Origin: Rhodospirillales bacterium
GTDB taxonomy: Bacteria; Pseudomonadota; Alphaproteobacteria; SP197
Length of the DNA stretch: 64,000 bases
Reading direction: 5' to 3'
Assembly (NCBI GenBank): GCA_014323865.1
Contig: JACONG010000014.1
Span: 62,001 to 126,000, forward strand
Position 1 is the first letter of the stretch, and each line of letters starts with the position of its first letter. The position numbers and the translations under genes were made by a program. Shown here one piece after another: positions 26,303 through 34,860 of the stretch. The notes beneath the pieces are model-generated. The model was not told the origin of the DNA and ran no database searches. It was given only the letters and a program-made list of their open reading frames with translations.

Positions 26303-26848
26303 ATGAGAATCGCTCGAACGTTCAGCCTGCTTCTGGTCTTTCTCCTGCTGAGCGACGCCCCGACGGTTATGGTGGCCGATGTCACCTACCGCGACAGCAC
26401 TACAAATTCCGCATCTCCTATCCGAACTCGTGGTCGCTCCAGCACAACAGTGATGACAAGATTCGCCTGACGATCGTGAGAGATTTCGGCCGTGGACCGG
26501 CGGCCTGCTTGGTGCAGGTCATGCCGAGCGATTCGGACCACGTCGCTGTTTGCACTGTATCGGTCGTCTCTCACGCGGCCCTGCAGGATATGACGCAGGA
26601 CCAGATCAACGCGTTCATGACGACGAAGCCGTCGGATAAACTGATCGCCGTCATCATTGAGCAGATTCCGGGTGCAGGTGTGGTCGACGCCAAGCGCGGA
26701 GAGTTCGACAGTCGCGCCGCCGTCCTGTTGATCGCTGACATCACCTTCCCCGAGACGGAAAGGACGTTCCGCTACTTGATGATGTCGGTCGTCCTACACG
26801 AGTGTTGCCGAGATGAAGCTGGTCTGCGGAACGACCCTGGCCGACTAA
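26303..26848 (+). pseudogene. Secreted small protein (PsbP/DcrB-like), frameshifted
   Basis: ATG 26303 behind GGGAGAAGCGG encodes a clear signal peptide, MRIARTFSLLLVFLLLSDAP, then DVTYRDS. A frameshift near 26395 moves to HYKFRISYPNSWSLQHNSDD, IRLTIVRDFG and DKLIAVIIEQIPGAGVVDAK. The last part, LVCGTTLAD before TAA 26846-26848, is in a third frame. The pattern YxFxISYPxxW resembles PsbP-like periplasmic lipoproteins, but I cannot name a function. Two frameshifts separate an otherwise continuous protein of about 180 residues. Confidence 0.5.
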
Positions 26849-26956
26849 AGTAGGGGCCCGCCGACCTTCACGCGATTCATTGCTCTCGCTGAGGTTCGAG
26901 GAGTAGGCCGAAACAAGCTTCTGCACTCATTGAGCTCGGGTGCGCGAACGTCTCAA

Positions 26957-27327
26957 TCAGTCGACCACGGGGTCCGATAGTACCTTCCGCAGACGCTCGC
27001 GGATCGTCCAGCGCGCCCGTGTCCCTGCCTTCAGGATCAGGAATGTTTCGGGTCGGAGCTCGACCGGGGCATCATCGCTGTTTGAGGAATTCGATGGTGC
27101 AATCGCTCGAGATGATGACGGCAAGCTCGTCGGTCTCCGTGTCTTCCACGATACCTTCGGCAGCTTCCCAAACGCCCCGCTCGATCTCCTTTGCCTTGTC
27201 GACGCTGAACGTCAGCGCACGGACCTCGCCAGAGCCTTCCAGCACATTCATGCCGTGGTCCTCGACGAGCGGCAGGTCGATCGCGGCAACGTCGAGGGCG
27301 AAGTTGGATCTGAAGAGGTCGGTCATG
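26957..27327 (-). pseudogene. Cupin-domain protein (COG3450-like), frameshifted
   Basis: On the minus strand MTDLFRSNFALDVAAIDLPL leads to the cupin part EIERGVWEAAEGIVEDTETD and ELAVIISSDCTIEFLKQ, then a TGA. One base over, the frame continues NSDDAPVELRPETFLILKAG, TRARWTIRERLRKVLSDP and stops at 26957. The second half is the expected end of small cupins (PGTxxxWxxxExLRKxYV). The coding length is not a multiple of three, which confirms a single indel near 27078. It lies downstream of the intact GFA gene on the same strand. Confidence 0.6.
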
Positions 27328-27373
27328 ATCGACGGTCCTCCGACGGAACGGGACGTTGGGCAGGGCAGGTGCG

Positions 27374-27850
27374 CTAACCCATCAGTGACTTCATGCGCAT
27401 GAGGCTCTCTTCGGGCCACATCTTCTTGGCACTGTAGTACTCCTCGACCACCGGCTTGCCTTCGGGCAGCGGCACCCAGGGCTGCTTGGTCGACGTGAAG
27501 ATGTGGATGTCGGGCTCGATCGCGGCACCCCCGTCGAGCGAACCGGCGCGGACGAAGGCGATTTTGTCGCCCGCCGCTGCGTAGTGGCTCCACACGGCGA
27601 CGCGACAGGTTGGACAGCGCATGATTGTCTGGCCGGCACCCGAGGTGGTGGGCACCGTCACGGGTTCCGTCTGTCCCTTCAACAACTCGATCCTGTCGGT
27701 CTCGATCATGGCGTTGACCGCGAAGGCTGCCCCCGACTGGCGTTGGCAAAAGCTGCAGTGGCAGCTGTGGACGAAGAGCGGCTTGGTCATCATGCGGTAG
27801 CGGATTTCGCCACAGGCACAGCCGCCCTCAATGGGGTAGGTCACGGTCAT
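27374..27850 (-). CDS. GFA family zinc-binding protein
   Basis: An intact 158-residue member of the glutathione-dependent formaldehyde-activating (CENP-V/GFA) family. The zinc-ligand clusters are complete: GGCACGEIRYRM near residue 9, SCHCSFCQRQSGAAFAVNA near residue 30 and MRCPTCRVAVWSH near residue 80. The family name does not prove formaldehyde chemistry; many members have no known substrate. It is the intact counterpart of the broken copy at 1208-1600, though the two differ in sequence. It shares direction with the downstream cupin pseudogene. Confidence 0.85.
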   Translation of the reverse strand: MTVTYPIEGGCACGEIRYRMMTKPLFVHSCHCSFCQRQSGAAFAVNAMIETDRIELLKGQTEPVTVPTTSGAGQTIMRCPTCRVAVWSHYAAAGDKIAFVRAGSLDGGAAIEPDIHIFTSTKQPWVPLPEGKPVVEEYYSAKKMWPEESLMRMKSLMG

Positions 27851-27996
27851 GATCGAAGCTCCCGGACTTGCTGGTCTTCGCGTTGCGATTCGTGCGCAGG
27901 GCGAGGTCCGTCAAACGGTGGACGGGCCGCAACACAGTGCCTATAAGGCGCGCCAAATTCCCTGCTATCAACCCTTACGAACGGACACTTTCAACC

Positions 27997-28416
27997 ATGG
28001 GCGAACGCACCTTTTCGATCATCAAGCCCGATGCCACCCGTCGCAACCTGACCGGTAAGATCAACGCCATGCTGGAAGACGCTGGCCTGCGGATTGTCGC
28101 CCAGAAGCGCATCCACATGACCCAGGAGAACGCCGAGACGTTCTACGCCGTCCACAAGGAGCGGCCGTTTTTCGGTTCTCTCGTCGCGTTCATGACTTCG
28201 GGCCCGGTGGTGGTTCAGGTCCTCGAAGGCGACAACGCCGTCGCCAAGAACCGAGAAGTCATGGGCGCGACCAATCCGGCCGATGCCGCCGATGGTACGA
28301 TCCGCAAGGCCTTCGCCGAATCGATCGAGGCCAATTCGGTGCACGGCTCGGACTCGCCCGAGAACGCCGCTATTGAGATCGCCTACTTTTTCTCCGGCTC
28401 CGAGGTCGTCGGCTGA
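27997..28416 (+). CDS. ndk: Nucleoside diphosphate kinase
   Basis: Balances nucleoside triphosphates through a phosphohistidine intermediate. ATG 27997 gives [20 protein letters not shown] and a 139-residue protein, the bacterial norm. The catalytic His is in [20 protein letters not shown]. Other conserved blocks are [20 protein letters not shown] and [20 protein letters not shown]. It stands alone, followed by an intergenic repeat. Confidence 0.97.
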   Translation: MGERTFSIIKPDATRRNLTGKINAMLEDAGLRIVAQKRIHMTQENAETFYAVHKERPFFGSLVAFMTSGPVVVQVLEGDNAVAKNREVMGATNPADAADGTIRKAFAESIEANSVHGSDSPENAAIEIAYFFSGSEVVG

Positions 28417-28424
28417 CGTTGTGA

Positions 28425-28529
28425 TGTGTCATCCAGCACAAGGCCCGAAACGCCGCCAATCCGGGACCTCGACAGGCACGTCCCCATCGTTCGAGGTCCC
28501 GGCTCGACCTTCGGTCGACCGGGGTGACA
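28425..28529. repeat. Intergenic palindromic repeat element after ndk
   Basis: CCGGGACCTCGA (28461-28472) and TCGAGGTCCCGG (28491-28502) form a perfect 12-bp inverted repeat. Outer flanks GTGTCATCC and GGGGTGACAC are also inverted copies. The layout is that of the common GTCATCC...GGGTGAC dispersed elements. It fills the gap between ndk and the dehydrogenase. Confidence 0.6.
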
Positions 28530-28551
28530 CAGCAGAATTCGCGAGCGCTCT

Positions 28552-29508
28552 GTGATTCGCGTCCTGATCCATCACAACGAGCCCGAACCGCTGAGGGACC
28601 GGCTGCTGGAGCTGGTACTCGGCGTCGAGGTCGGCCTGTCGGCGAGCTATGATGCCCTGATCGCCGACACAACAGCGTTCGGTCCGGATGTGCAGTTCCA
28701 CATTCGTTTCGAGGACAAGACTTATCCCATCGCGGCGGTCTTCGATCAGCCCTCGCTGCGCTGGATCGCGGTCGGCGGTGTCGGCGTCGACCATCTCGGG
28801 CCGTGGGACCCCAAGGCGATCCTCGTGACCAACGGCGCCGGGGTGGCGACTGAGGCGCTGGCCTGGCACGTCATCGGCTCGATCATCGCGCTGACGCTCA
28901 AGTATCCGACCTTTGCTCGCCGGCAGGCCGATCATGTCTGGTCCGGTCAAAGCGTCGGCCACATCTCGGGCAAGACGATCTGTGTCGTCGGGCTGGGCCA
29001 CATCGGCCGCGACATCGCGCGCATGGCGAAGGCCCTGGGCCTCACGGTCGTCGGCACCCGGGCCAATCCGCAGCCGACCGACAATGTCGATCGGGTCTAT
29101 GCTGCCGACGATCTCCACGCCGCGCTCGCCGAGGCCGATTTCGTCGCCGTCGCGACGCCAAAAACCGAACGCACCATCGGACTGATCGACAGGACTGCCT
29201 TCGCAGCGATGAAACCCGGTGCCATGCTGGTCGATGTGTCACGCGGCGGTGTGACGCTTGCCGTGGACCTGATGGCTGCACTCGATAGCGGTCATGTCGC
29301 CGGTGCCTCGCTGGACGTCTTCGATCCCGAGCCGATGCCTGAGGATCATCCGCTGTGGGACTACGAGAACGTCATGATCACACCGCACAGCTGCGCAACC
29401 TTTGAGGGTTGGGAACTGCGCTCGATCGAGCTCTTCGCCGACAACCTCAAGCGCTATATGGCGGGCGAGCCTGTTTTCAACGTTGTCGACCCTGTCCGCG
29501 GCTACTGA
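28552..29508 (+). CDS. D-isomer-specific 2-hydroxyacid dehydrogenase
   Basis: NAD(P)-dependent reductase of 2-keto acids, 318 residues, from GTG 28552. The nucleotide-binding domain has KTICVVGLGHIGRDIARMAK (GxGxxG) near residue 145. The catalytic triad is visible: Arg in LVDVSRGGVTLAVDLMAALD, Glu in SLDVFDPEPMPEDHPLWD and His in VMITPHSCATFEGWE. The substrate (glyoxylate, hydroxypyruvate or another 2-keto acid) cannot be decided from sequence. Its neighbours are repeats and a hydrolase remnant, so there is no operon context. Confidence 0.85.
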   Translation: MIRVLIHHNEPEPLRDRLLELVLGVEVGLSASYDALIADTTAFGPDVQFHIRFEDKTYPIAAVFDQPSLRWIAVGGVGVDHLGPWDPKAILVTNGAGVATEALAWHVIGSIIALTLKYPTFARRQADHVWSGQSVGHISGKTICVVGLGHIGRDIARMAKALGLTVVGTRANPQPTDNVDRVYAADDLHAALAEADFVAVATPKTERTIGLIDRTAFAAMKPGAMLVDVSRGGVTLAVDLMAALDSGHVAGASLDVFDPEPMPEDHPLWDYENVMITPHSCATFEGWELRSIELFADNLKRYMAGEPVFNVVDPVRGY

Positions 29509-29518
29509 CCTCCATAGG

Positions 29519-29905
29519 AGCGTCCCGCACCCTCGTCCTCGTTCATGGTGCATGGCACGGCGACGTTGTGCTGGTCGGTCACAGCTACGGCGGCGTCACG
29601 CCTGAACAGGCATCATGGCTCGACACCAAGCTCGTGTCCCGTCCCCTGCGCACCTGCACCACACCCCTCCGGCTTGCCCATCCGCCCGGCAACGGTGTGC
29701 CAACCGACTACGTCGCCTGCACCGATCCCGTCTGTCAGGTGATGGAACCGATCTGGCAACGCCTCCGTGCCGCCGGTTGGTTGGCCGAACCACGAACTGG
29801 CGACAGGCCGCGACGCCATGATCATCACCCCCGAAGCAACCGCCGACCTGCTGGAGCAGATGCAGATCCCCGACGGCGATTCCTCTTCACACTGCTGCGG
29901 CCAGG
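29519..29905 (+). pseudogene. Alpha/beta hydrolase remnant with internal deletion
   Basis: The text RTLVLVHGAWHG is the N-terminal strand of small esterase-like hydrolases, but it is followed at once by DVVLVGHSYGG, the nucleophile elbow, which normally comes about 60 residues later. After that come PTDYVACTDP and, in a different frame near 29790, ELATGRDAMIITPEATADLL from the C-terminal part. So the gene has a large internal deletion and at least one frameshift. No complete start is present. Confidence 0.55.
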
Positions 29906-29929
29906 CTCGTCTCTCGCCAAACTTCCGCT

Positions 29930-30045
29930 GACCTCTCCCCGGTGAGGTGAGGGGTTTGTTCGTGCGGCTTGCTCATTTGTCCACTCTCCCGGGATCGGGA
30001 GAGGGAGGGACCCGCGGCGCAGCCGCAGGAGGGTGAGGGTCGATC
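29930..30045. repeat. Dispersed intergenic repeat (CTCTCCC...GGGAGAGGG type)
   Basis: The stretch holds the inverted pair CTCTCCCG / CGGGAGAG (29984-30003), then GGCGCAGCCGCAGGAGGGTGAG. Similar wording occurs at 40085-40160 (GGGAGAGGGATGCGGAGC, later GGGTGAGGG). This is a common dispersed element type in proteobacteria. It lies at the 3' end of purN. Confidence 0.5.
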
Positions 30046-30050
30046 GTTGG

Positions 30051-30695
30051 TCAAATCGCTACCGGGTTCACCAGCACACCATCGGCCTGGGTGACGTCGT
30101 GGATGCGGACGCGCTCGTTGACGATGCGCACCCGGCCCTGGGCGATGAGCTTGAGGGCCATGGGGTAGATGCGGTGCTCGGCTTCCAGGATACGGTCGGC
30201 GAGCGTGTCCTCGTCGTCGTCGGGCAACACCGGCACGGCGGCCTGGACGATGATCGGGCCGTTGTCGAGCTCGGGCCTGGCGAAGTGCACCGTGCAGCCT
30301 GAAACGGTCACGCCCATCTCGATCGCACGGGCATGGCAGTTCAGCCCGGGGAACGAGGGCAGCAACGAGGGGTGGACGTTGAGAATGCGGTCACGCCAGG
30401 TGCGCATGAAGTCTTCGGTCAGCACCCTCATGAAGCCCGCAAGGCAGATCATGGAGCAGTTGGCGCGGCGCACTGCGGCATCAAGCGCGGCGTCGAAGGT
30501 CTCGCGGCTGTCGTAGGTCGTATGATCGACGACCACGGTCGGAATGCCTGCCGCTGCTGCGCGCTGAAGGCCCTGAGCGCCGGGCCGGTTCGAGAGCACC
30601 AAGTTGATCTCGGCCGGGTTGTCTTCCTCGGTGCAGCCATTGAGCAGCGCCTGCAGGTTGGTGCCGCGTCCGGAGATGAAGACGGCAACCTTCAT
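30051..30695 (-). CDS. purN: Phosphoribosylglycinamide formyltransferase
   Basis: Adds a formyl group from 10-formyltetrahydrofolate to GAR, the third step of purine synthesis. The 214-residue protein begins [20 protein letters not shown] and carries [20 protein letters not shown], then [20 protein letters not shown] and [20 protein letters not shown], which hold the catalytic Asn/His/Asp set. It overlaps purM by four bases (ATGA), so both are translated from one message. Confidence 0.96.
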   Translation of the reverse strand: MKVAVFISGRGTNLQALLNGCTEEDNPAEINLVLSNRPGAQGLQRAAAAGIPTVVVDHTTYDSRETFDAALDAAVRRANCSMICLAGFMRVLTEDFMRTWRDRILNVHPSLLPSFPGLNCHARAIEMGVTVSGCTVHFARPELDNGPIIVQAAVPVLPDDDEDTLADRILEAEHRIYPMALKLIAQGRVRIVNERVRIHDVTQADGVLVNPVAI

Positions 30696-31765
30696 GATCC
30701 CAGCCAGTCGCCGTCGAGCCTGTCGATCACGACCTGTGGCCTGTCACCGGCAGGAACCAGCTTTCCGATCATTGTCACGGTCTCGCCATGGTCGGCCAGT
30801 ACGCTTGCAAGATGATCCGCCCGGTCCGCCGCCACGATGAGCACCATGCCGATGCCGCAGTTGAACGTGCGTGCCATCTCGGCAGCCGCAATGCCGGGGC
30901 CCTGGTGACCGCGCGCAAGCCAGCCGAACACCGCCGGCACCTTCCAGCTCCCGGCCTCCAGCCGTGCGGCCAGACCGTCGGTCAGGACACGCGGAATGTT
31001 CTCCAGAAGGCCGCCGCCGGTGATGTGGCTCAGGCCCTTCACGCCGCCAGCCCGGATCGCGGCAAGACAACTCTTCACGTAGATCCGCGTGGGGTCGAGC
31101 AAGGCTTCGCCGATCGTACGGCCCGGCGCGAAGGGCGCATCGTCGCCGAGCGCCATGCCGCGAACGGCGAGTGCACGGAGGACCAGCGAGAAACCGTTGG
31201 AGTGAACACCGTCGGACGCGAGCCCCAGGAGTACATCGCCGTCGGCCATGTCAGGTGTGGGCAGCATCGCGCCGCGTTCCACCGCGCCGACGCAGAACCC
31301 GGCGAGATCGTAGTCGCTCTCGGCATAGAGACCCGGCAGCTCCGCCGATTCGCCGCCGATCAGGGCACAGCCTGCCTGGCGGCAACCCTCGGCCACGCCG
31401 CCGATGATCTCGGCACCCTTGGCAACATCCATCGCCCCGATGGCGAGGTAATCGAGGAAAAAAAGCGGTTCGGCACCCTGCACCACGACATCGTTCACGC
31501 ACATCGCCACGCAATCGATGCCGACCGTATTGTGGATGCCGGTATCAATGGCGAGCTTGAGCTTGGTGCCGACGCCGTCGGTACCCGAGACCAGGATGGG
31601 ATCGTCGTAGCCGGCGGCCTTCAGGTCGAAGAACGCGCCGAAGCCGCCCAGCGCACCGTCGGCGCCGGTTCGCGATGTCGCCTTCGCCAGCGGTTTGATT
31701 GCTTCGACGAGGCTTTCCCCGGCATCAATGTCGACCCCGGCGGCCTTGTAAGTGAGGCCTGTCAT
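30692..31765 (-). CDS. purM: Phosphoribosylformylglycinamidine cyclo-ligase
   Basis: Closes the imidazole ring to AIR in purine synthesis. ATG 31765 gives [20 protein letters not shown] and 357 residues, the family length; upstream in-frame starts run into the divergent DUF2066 gene. Typical blocks are [60 protein letters not shown] and [15 protein letters not shown]. It is first in the purM-purN pair and divergent from the DUF2066 gene. Confidence 0.96.
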   Translation of the reverse strand: MTGLTYKAAGVDIDAGESLVEAIKPLAKATSRTGADGALGGFGAFFDLKAAGYDDPILVSGTDGVGTKLKLAIDTGIHNTVGIDCVAMCVNDVVVQGAEPLFFLDYLAIGAMDVAKGAEIIGGVAEGCRQAGCALIGGESAELPGLYAESDYDLAGFCVGAVERGAMLPTPDMADGDVLLGLASDGVHSNGFSLVLRALAVRGMALGDDAPFAPGRTIGEALLDPTRIYVKSCLAAIRAGGVKGLSHITGGGLLENIPRVLTDGLAARLEAGSWKVPAVFGWLARGHQGPGIAAAEMARTFNCGIGMVLIVAADRADHLASVLADHGETVTMIGKLVPAGDRPQVVIDRLDGDWLGS

Positions 31766-31834
31766 GCAGCCTCGCTCCCCCCGATCCGATTTGCTAAGGT
31801 TCCTCCATCTATACGGTATGATCCCGGCTTTGCA

Positions 31835-32977
31835 ATGAGAGACCGTCTGACATTCCCTAGGACCTTTTGGCTGTTCGTCGTCGCGCTTGCGACCGTATGG
31901 CTGAGCGCGGCACCGACTGCCGATGCGGCCGGGCAGGTGCTGACCATCCGCAACGTTGCGGTCGACGAATCGGCCGGTGATGCCAGCGAGGCACGGCGAG
32001 TCGCAATCGCGAACGCCCAGCGCATCGCCTGGAACCGTCTGATCGAGAGGATGGTCACCGGTGACATCTCCCTGGTCGACGAGCCCGATGCCGCGACCCT
32101 GGAGACAATTGTCCAGAGCCTCGAGTTCGCCGACGAGAAGATCACTACGGGTCGCTATCGCGCCAATGTCACCGTCCGTTTCCGTTCGGATTCGGTGCTG
32201 GCCTGGCTCGGCAACTCCGGCGTGCCGCATCTTGTGGTGCCGACACCGGTCATGTTAGTCCTGCCCGTCCTCCAGACGACGGAAGGCAACCAGCTCTGGG
32301 AGGAGGTCAATCCTTGGCTTCGGGCCTGGCAGCAACGACCGGGATCGGGGTTCGCGGTTAAAATCATATCGCCCGTGGCTGATCTTAACGATCTCCTCGC
32401 GATCGATGCGGATGGGGCGCTGGCCGGTGATTGGTCAAAGATGCAGGTGCTGCTGGCGCGCTACGAGGTCGACGGCATCCTCGTCGCCGTTGCGCAGCCG
32501 ACGGCTTCCCGCCTTGGCCAGACGCTGACTTGGTACGAAGGCCCCGAGGGTGAAACCATTCCCATGAGCATCCTGCTCGAGCCGCCGCCCGGCGTGCTCG
32601 ACGGGGTAACCGACGGCGAGGTCGAGGCGACGGAGACAGTCGTCGATATCTCCGCGCAGGACTACATCGCTGCCGTCGATACCACCCGGCAGGGCGTCAG
32701 TGACTACTGGACCGCCGCGACCTACGTCCCCGACGGCGTCGAGGCTGCGATGGTTGCCGAGATTCCTGTCCGCAGTCTGGGTGAGTGGGTCGATATCCGC
32801 AGTCGCCTTGCGCAACCGGCCGTGCTCACCGAGACCCTGCCGCTGGTTGTCTCCGTCGACCGTGTTCGTATTCTGCTGCGTTATGTCGGGACGCTCGAGG
32901 AGTTGCGTGCGGGGCTGCGGCGCGTCGGCCTCGGGCTGAGCGCCCAGGGCGACAACTGGATCATCCTGCCGTTGTGA
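31835..32977 (+). CDS. DUF2066 secreted protein
   Basis: A 380-residue precursor with a signal peptide ([20 protein letters not shown]) cleaved near ADA-AGQ. The mature part begins [20 protein letters not shown] with [20 protein letters not shown], the DUF2066 signature, and later contains [20 protein letters not shown]. The function is unknown. In alphaproteobacteria the gene commonly lies between purM and hdaA, as here. It overlaps hdaA by four bases (GTGA), which suggests coupling. Confidence 0.82.
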   Translation: MRDRLTFPRTFWLFVVALATVWLSAAPTADAAGQVLTIRNVAVDESAGDASEARRVAIANAQRIAWNRLIERMVTGDISLVDEPDAATLETIVQSLEFADEKITTGRYRANVTVRFRSDSVLAWLGNSGVPHLVVPTPVMLVLPVLQTTEGNQLWEEVNPWLRAWQQRPGSGFAVKIISPVADLNDLLAIDADGALAGDWSKMQVLLARYEVDGILVAVAQPTASRLGQTLTWYEGPEGETIPMSILLEPPPGVLDGVTDGEVEATETVVDISAQDYIAAVDTTRQGVSDYWTAATYVPDGVEAAMVAEIPVRSLGEWVDIRSRLAQPAVLTETLPLVVSVDRVRILLRYVGTLEELRAGLRRVGLGLSAQGDNWIILPL

Positions 32978-33666
32978 GACCGGCCCAGCTTGTCTTCGGT
33001 TTCGAGCATCGTCCGGCTCTGGTCGAAGAGAGTTTCCTCGTTGCTGCGGAAAACACTGAGGCGGTCGCATGGATCGACCGTTGGCCCGACTGGCCTGGAC
33101 GTGTTCTGGCGCTCCATGGGCCCATTGGCTGCGGCAAGACTCATCTGGCCCATGTCTGGCGACGGCGCAGCGGTGCCGACCTGCTGTCGGCGAGCGATCT
33201 TGAAGAGAGCCTTCTGTGCACGTGGTCCGAGGCTGAACCCGTTGTGGTCGTCGAAGACGGCAACCGTGTCGTCGACGAAGCGGCGCTCTTCCATCTTATC
33301 AATCTGGTGCGCGAGAACGACGGTTTCCTTCTTCTGACGAGTCAGGCACCGCCCGCCCGCTGGTCCGTTGCCCTGCCGGATCTTCGCTCCCGGCTTTCGG
33401 CGATTCAGGTCGTTGGCATCGAGCGTCCGGGCGACGATCTGATCGGCGCTGTGCTCTCCAAGCAGTTCCACGATCGCCAGCTTGCCGTGCCTGACGACGT
33501 GATTGCCTATCTGGTCGCCCGCATGGAACGGTCATTTGCCGCCGTCGGTAGCGTTGTCGCGGCACTCGATGATTTGTCGCTGGCAGAACGTCGCGCTATC
33601 ACGATGCCCTTGGCGCGCCACGTTCTGGAGGCGGCGCAGACCGAACTCGATCTCAAGGGGGACTGA
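32974..33666 (+). CDS. hdaA: DnaA-related regulatory ATPase (HdaA/Hda)
   Basis: Hda-type proteins promote hydrolysis of DnaA-bound ATP with the sliding clamp and so limit re-initiation. The 230-residue protein begins at GTG 32974 inside the DUF2066 stop. An N-terminal QLVFGFEHRPALVEESFLVA is followed by Walker A ALHGPIGCGKTHLAHVWRRR near residue 45, a Walker-B-like VVVVEDGNRVVDEAAL, and sensor-type DLRSRLSAIQVVGIERP. It lacks the DNA-binding domain of DnaA, which argues for Hda. A short QLVF segment near the N-terminus may serve as clamp-binding motif. Confidence 0.85.
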   Translation: MRPAQLVFGFEHRPALVEESFLVAAENTEAVAWIDRWPDWPGRVLALHGPIGCGKTHLAHVWRRRSGADLLSASDLEESLLCTWSEAEPVVVVEDGNRVVDEAALFHLINLVRENDGFLLLTSQAPPARWSVALPDLRSRLSAIQVVGIERPGDDLIGAVLSKQFHDRQLAVPDDVIAYLVARMERSFAAVGSVVAALDDLSLAERRAITMPLARHVLEAAQTELDLKGD

Positions 33667-33669
33667 TCC

Positions 33670-34449
33670 ATGGACATGGGAATTCGGGGCCGCAAGGCCA
33701 TCGTCTGCGCGTCGAGCAAGGGCTTGGGCCGCGCGTGTGCCGAAGCGCTCGCCGCCGAGGGCTGCGACGTGGTGATCAACGGCCGTACCGAAGAGACCGT
33801 CGCGGCCACGGCCACCGCGATCCGCACCGCCAGTCCCGACGTGACCATCAGCGAGGTCGCCTGTGACGTCACGAACGCCGAAGGCCAGGCTGAGCTTCTG
33901 GCCGCTTGCCCGCAGCCCGACATCTTCGTCAATAATGCAGGTGGTCCGCCGCCAGGCAACTTCCGTGATTGGGACCGGGACGACTGGGTCAAGGCGCTGG
34001 ATGCGAACATGCTGACCGCCATCATGTTGATCAAGGCCACTGTTGACGGCATGATCGACCGCAGGTTCGGCCGCATCGTCAACATAACCTCGGCTGCCGT
34101 GAAGTCGCCGATCCCGATCCTGGGTCTGTCGAACGGCGCTCGTGCCGGCCTGACCGGCTTCTGCGCCGGCCTGGCCCGCGAGACCGTCGAACACAACGTC
34201 ACGATCAACGGTCTTCTTCCGGGTCCCTTCAACACGGACCGGCTGAAGCAGACCATGGTCGGCCGCCAGCAGGGCGACGAAACCATGGAGGACACCATGA
34301 AGCGCGAAGCCCAGGGAAATCCCGCCAAACGCTTCGGCGAACCCGACGAGTTCGGTGCCGCCTGTGCCTTCCTTTGCAGCCAGCACGCCGGTTTCATCAC
34401 TGGCCAGAACCTGGTAATGGACGGAGGCAGCTTCCGCGGAACGCTTTAG
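33670..34449 (+). CDS. Atypical short-chain dehydrogenase lacking YxxxK
   Basis: A 259-residue SDR fold with the cofactor motif CASSKGLGRACAEALAAEG near residue 13 and NNAGGPPPGNFRDWDRDDW. The catalytic Ser is at about 141 (VNITSAAVKSPIPILG). Thirteen residues later, where Tyr is expected, the sequence is SNGAR, so Tyr is Ser154 and Lys is Arg158. The C-terminus ITGQNLVMDGGSF is normal for FabG-like SDRs. Either this is a distinct SDR subgroup with altered chemistry or a protein with a non-enzymatic role. It follows hdaA by three bases. Confidence 0.8.
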   Translation: MDMGIRGRKAIVCASSKGLGRACAEALAAEGCDVVINGRTEETVAATATAIRTASPDVTISEVACDVTNAEGQAELLAACPQPDIFVNNAGGPPPGNFRDWDRDDWVKALDANMLTAIMLIKATVDGMIDRRFGRIVNITSAAVKSPIPILGLSNGARAGLTGFCAGLARETVEHNVTINGLLPGPFNTDRLKQTMVGRQQGDETMEDTMKREAQGNPAKRFGEPDEFGAACAFLCSQHAGFITGQNLVMDGGSFRGTL

Positions 34450-34496
34450 GACAGAGCGTGCTCGGCGATGTCTTCGCCGTTGGTGAAAATTAGTCT

Positions 34497-34517
34497 TGCA
34501 AATGCGAATGGCTCGCA
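34497..34517. promoter_or_regulatory. Candidate Fur/iron box upstream of bfd
   Basis: TGCAAATGCGAATGGCTCGC at 34497-34516 contains the inverted pair ATGCGA / TCGCAT (34502-34507 and 34513-34518) around a 5-base spacer. It resembles alphaproteobacterial Fur operators (TGCGAATNNTTCGCA type). It lies 35 bases before the bfd ATG, where repression under iron-replete conditions would make sense. Confidence 0.5.
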
Positions 34518-34551
34518 TCTACTATCTCGCTATTGCCAGCTGGGTTGTGCC

Positions 34552-34743
34552 ATGTACGTGTGCATTTGCAACGGTTACCGCGAAGACGACGTCCATGAGG
34601 CGGCGGCCGATGGTGCGCGTTACGCCGAAGAGGTCTACTATGCGCTCGGCAATGGTCCGTGCTGCGGACAATGCTTGGAGCACGCTCAGGAAATCTTGGA
34701 CGCCATTCACGGCTCCAAGGGGACATCGTCGGGGTCGCCCTGA
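34552..34743 (+). CDS. bfd: Bacterioferritin-associated ferredoxin
   Basis: Bfd is a [2Fe-2S] protein that donates electrons to bacterioferritin so that stored iron can be released. The 63-residue protein has the four cysteine ligands in the BFD/Fer2_BFD arrangement: CICNG near residue 4 and GPCCGQCLEHAQEIL near residue 36. ATG 34552 is chosen because the protein then starts MYVCICNG like its homologues. It lies convergent to bfr, its functional partner, and behind a candidate Fur box. Confidence 0.9.
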   Translation: MYVCICNGYREDDVHEAAADGARYAEEVYYALGNGPCCGQCLEHAQEILDAIHGSKGTSSGSP

Positions 34744-34860
34744 CTATGGCGTTCGCTTGGCCCGGGTTAAGCGCCGAAAAGACGGGTCTAGCCCTCAGAC
34801 TGTTCGTCTCGCAGTCTCAGGTGAGCAAGGACCAAAACTCCGAACAGGCAATGCTTGAGA

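Noticed and set aside
30788-31834. A long N-terminal extension of the DUF2066 protein across purM
   Set aside because: The extension is antisense to intact purM, and the signal peptide begins exactly at ATG 31835.
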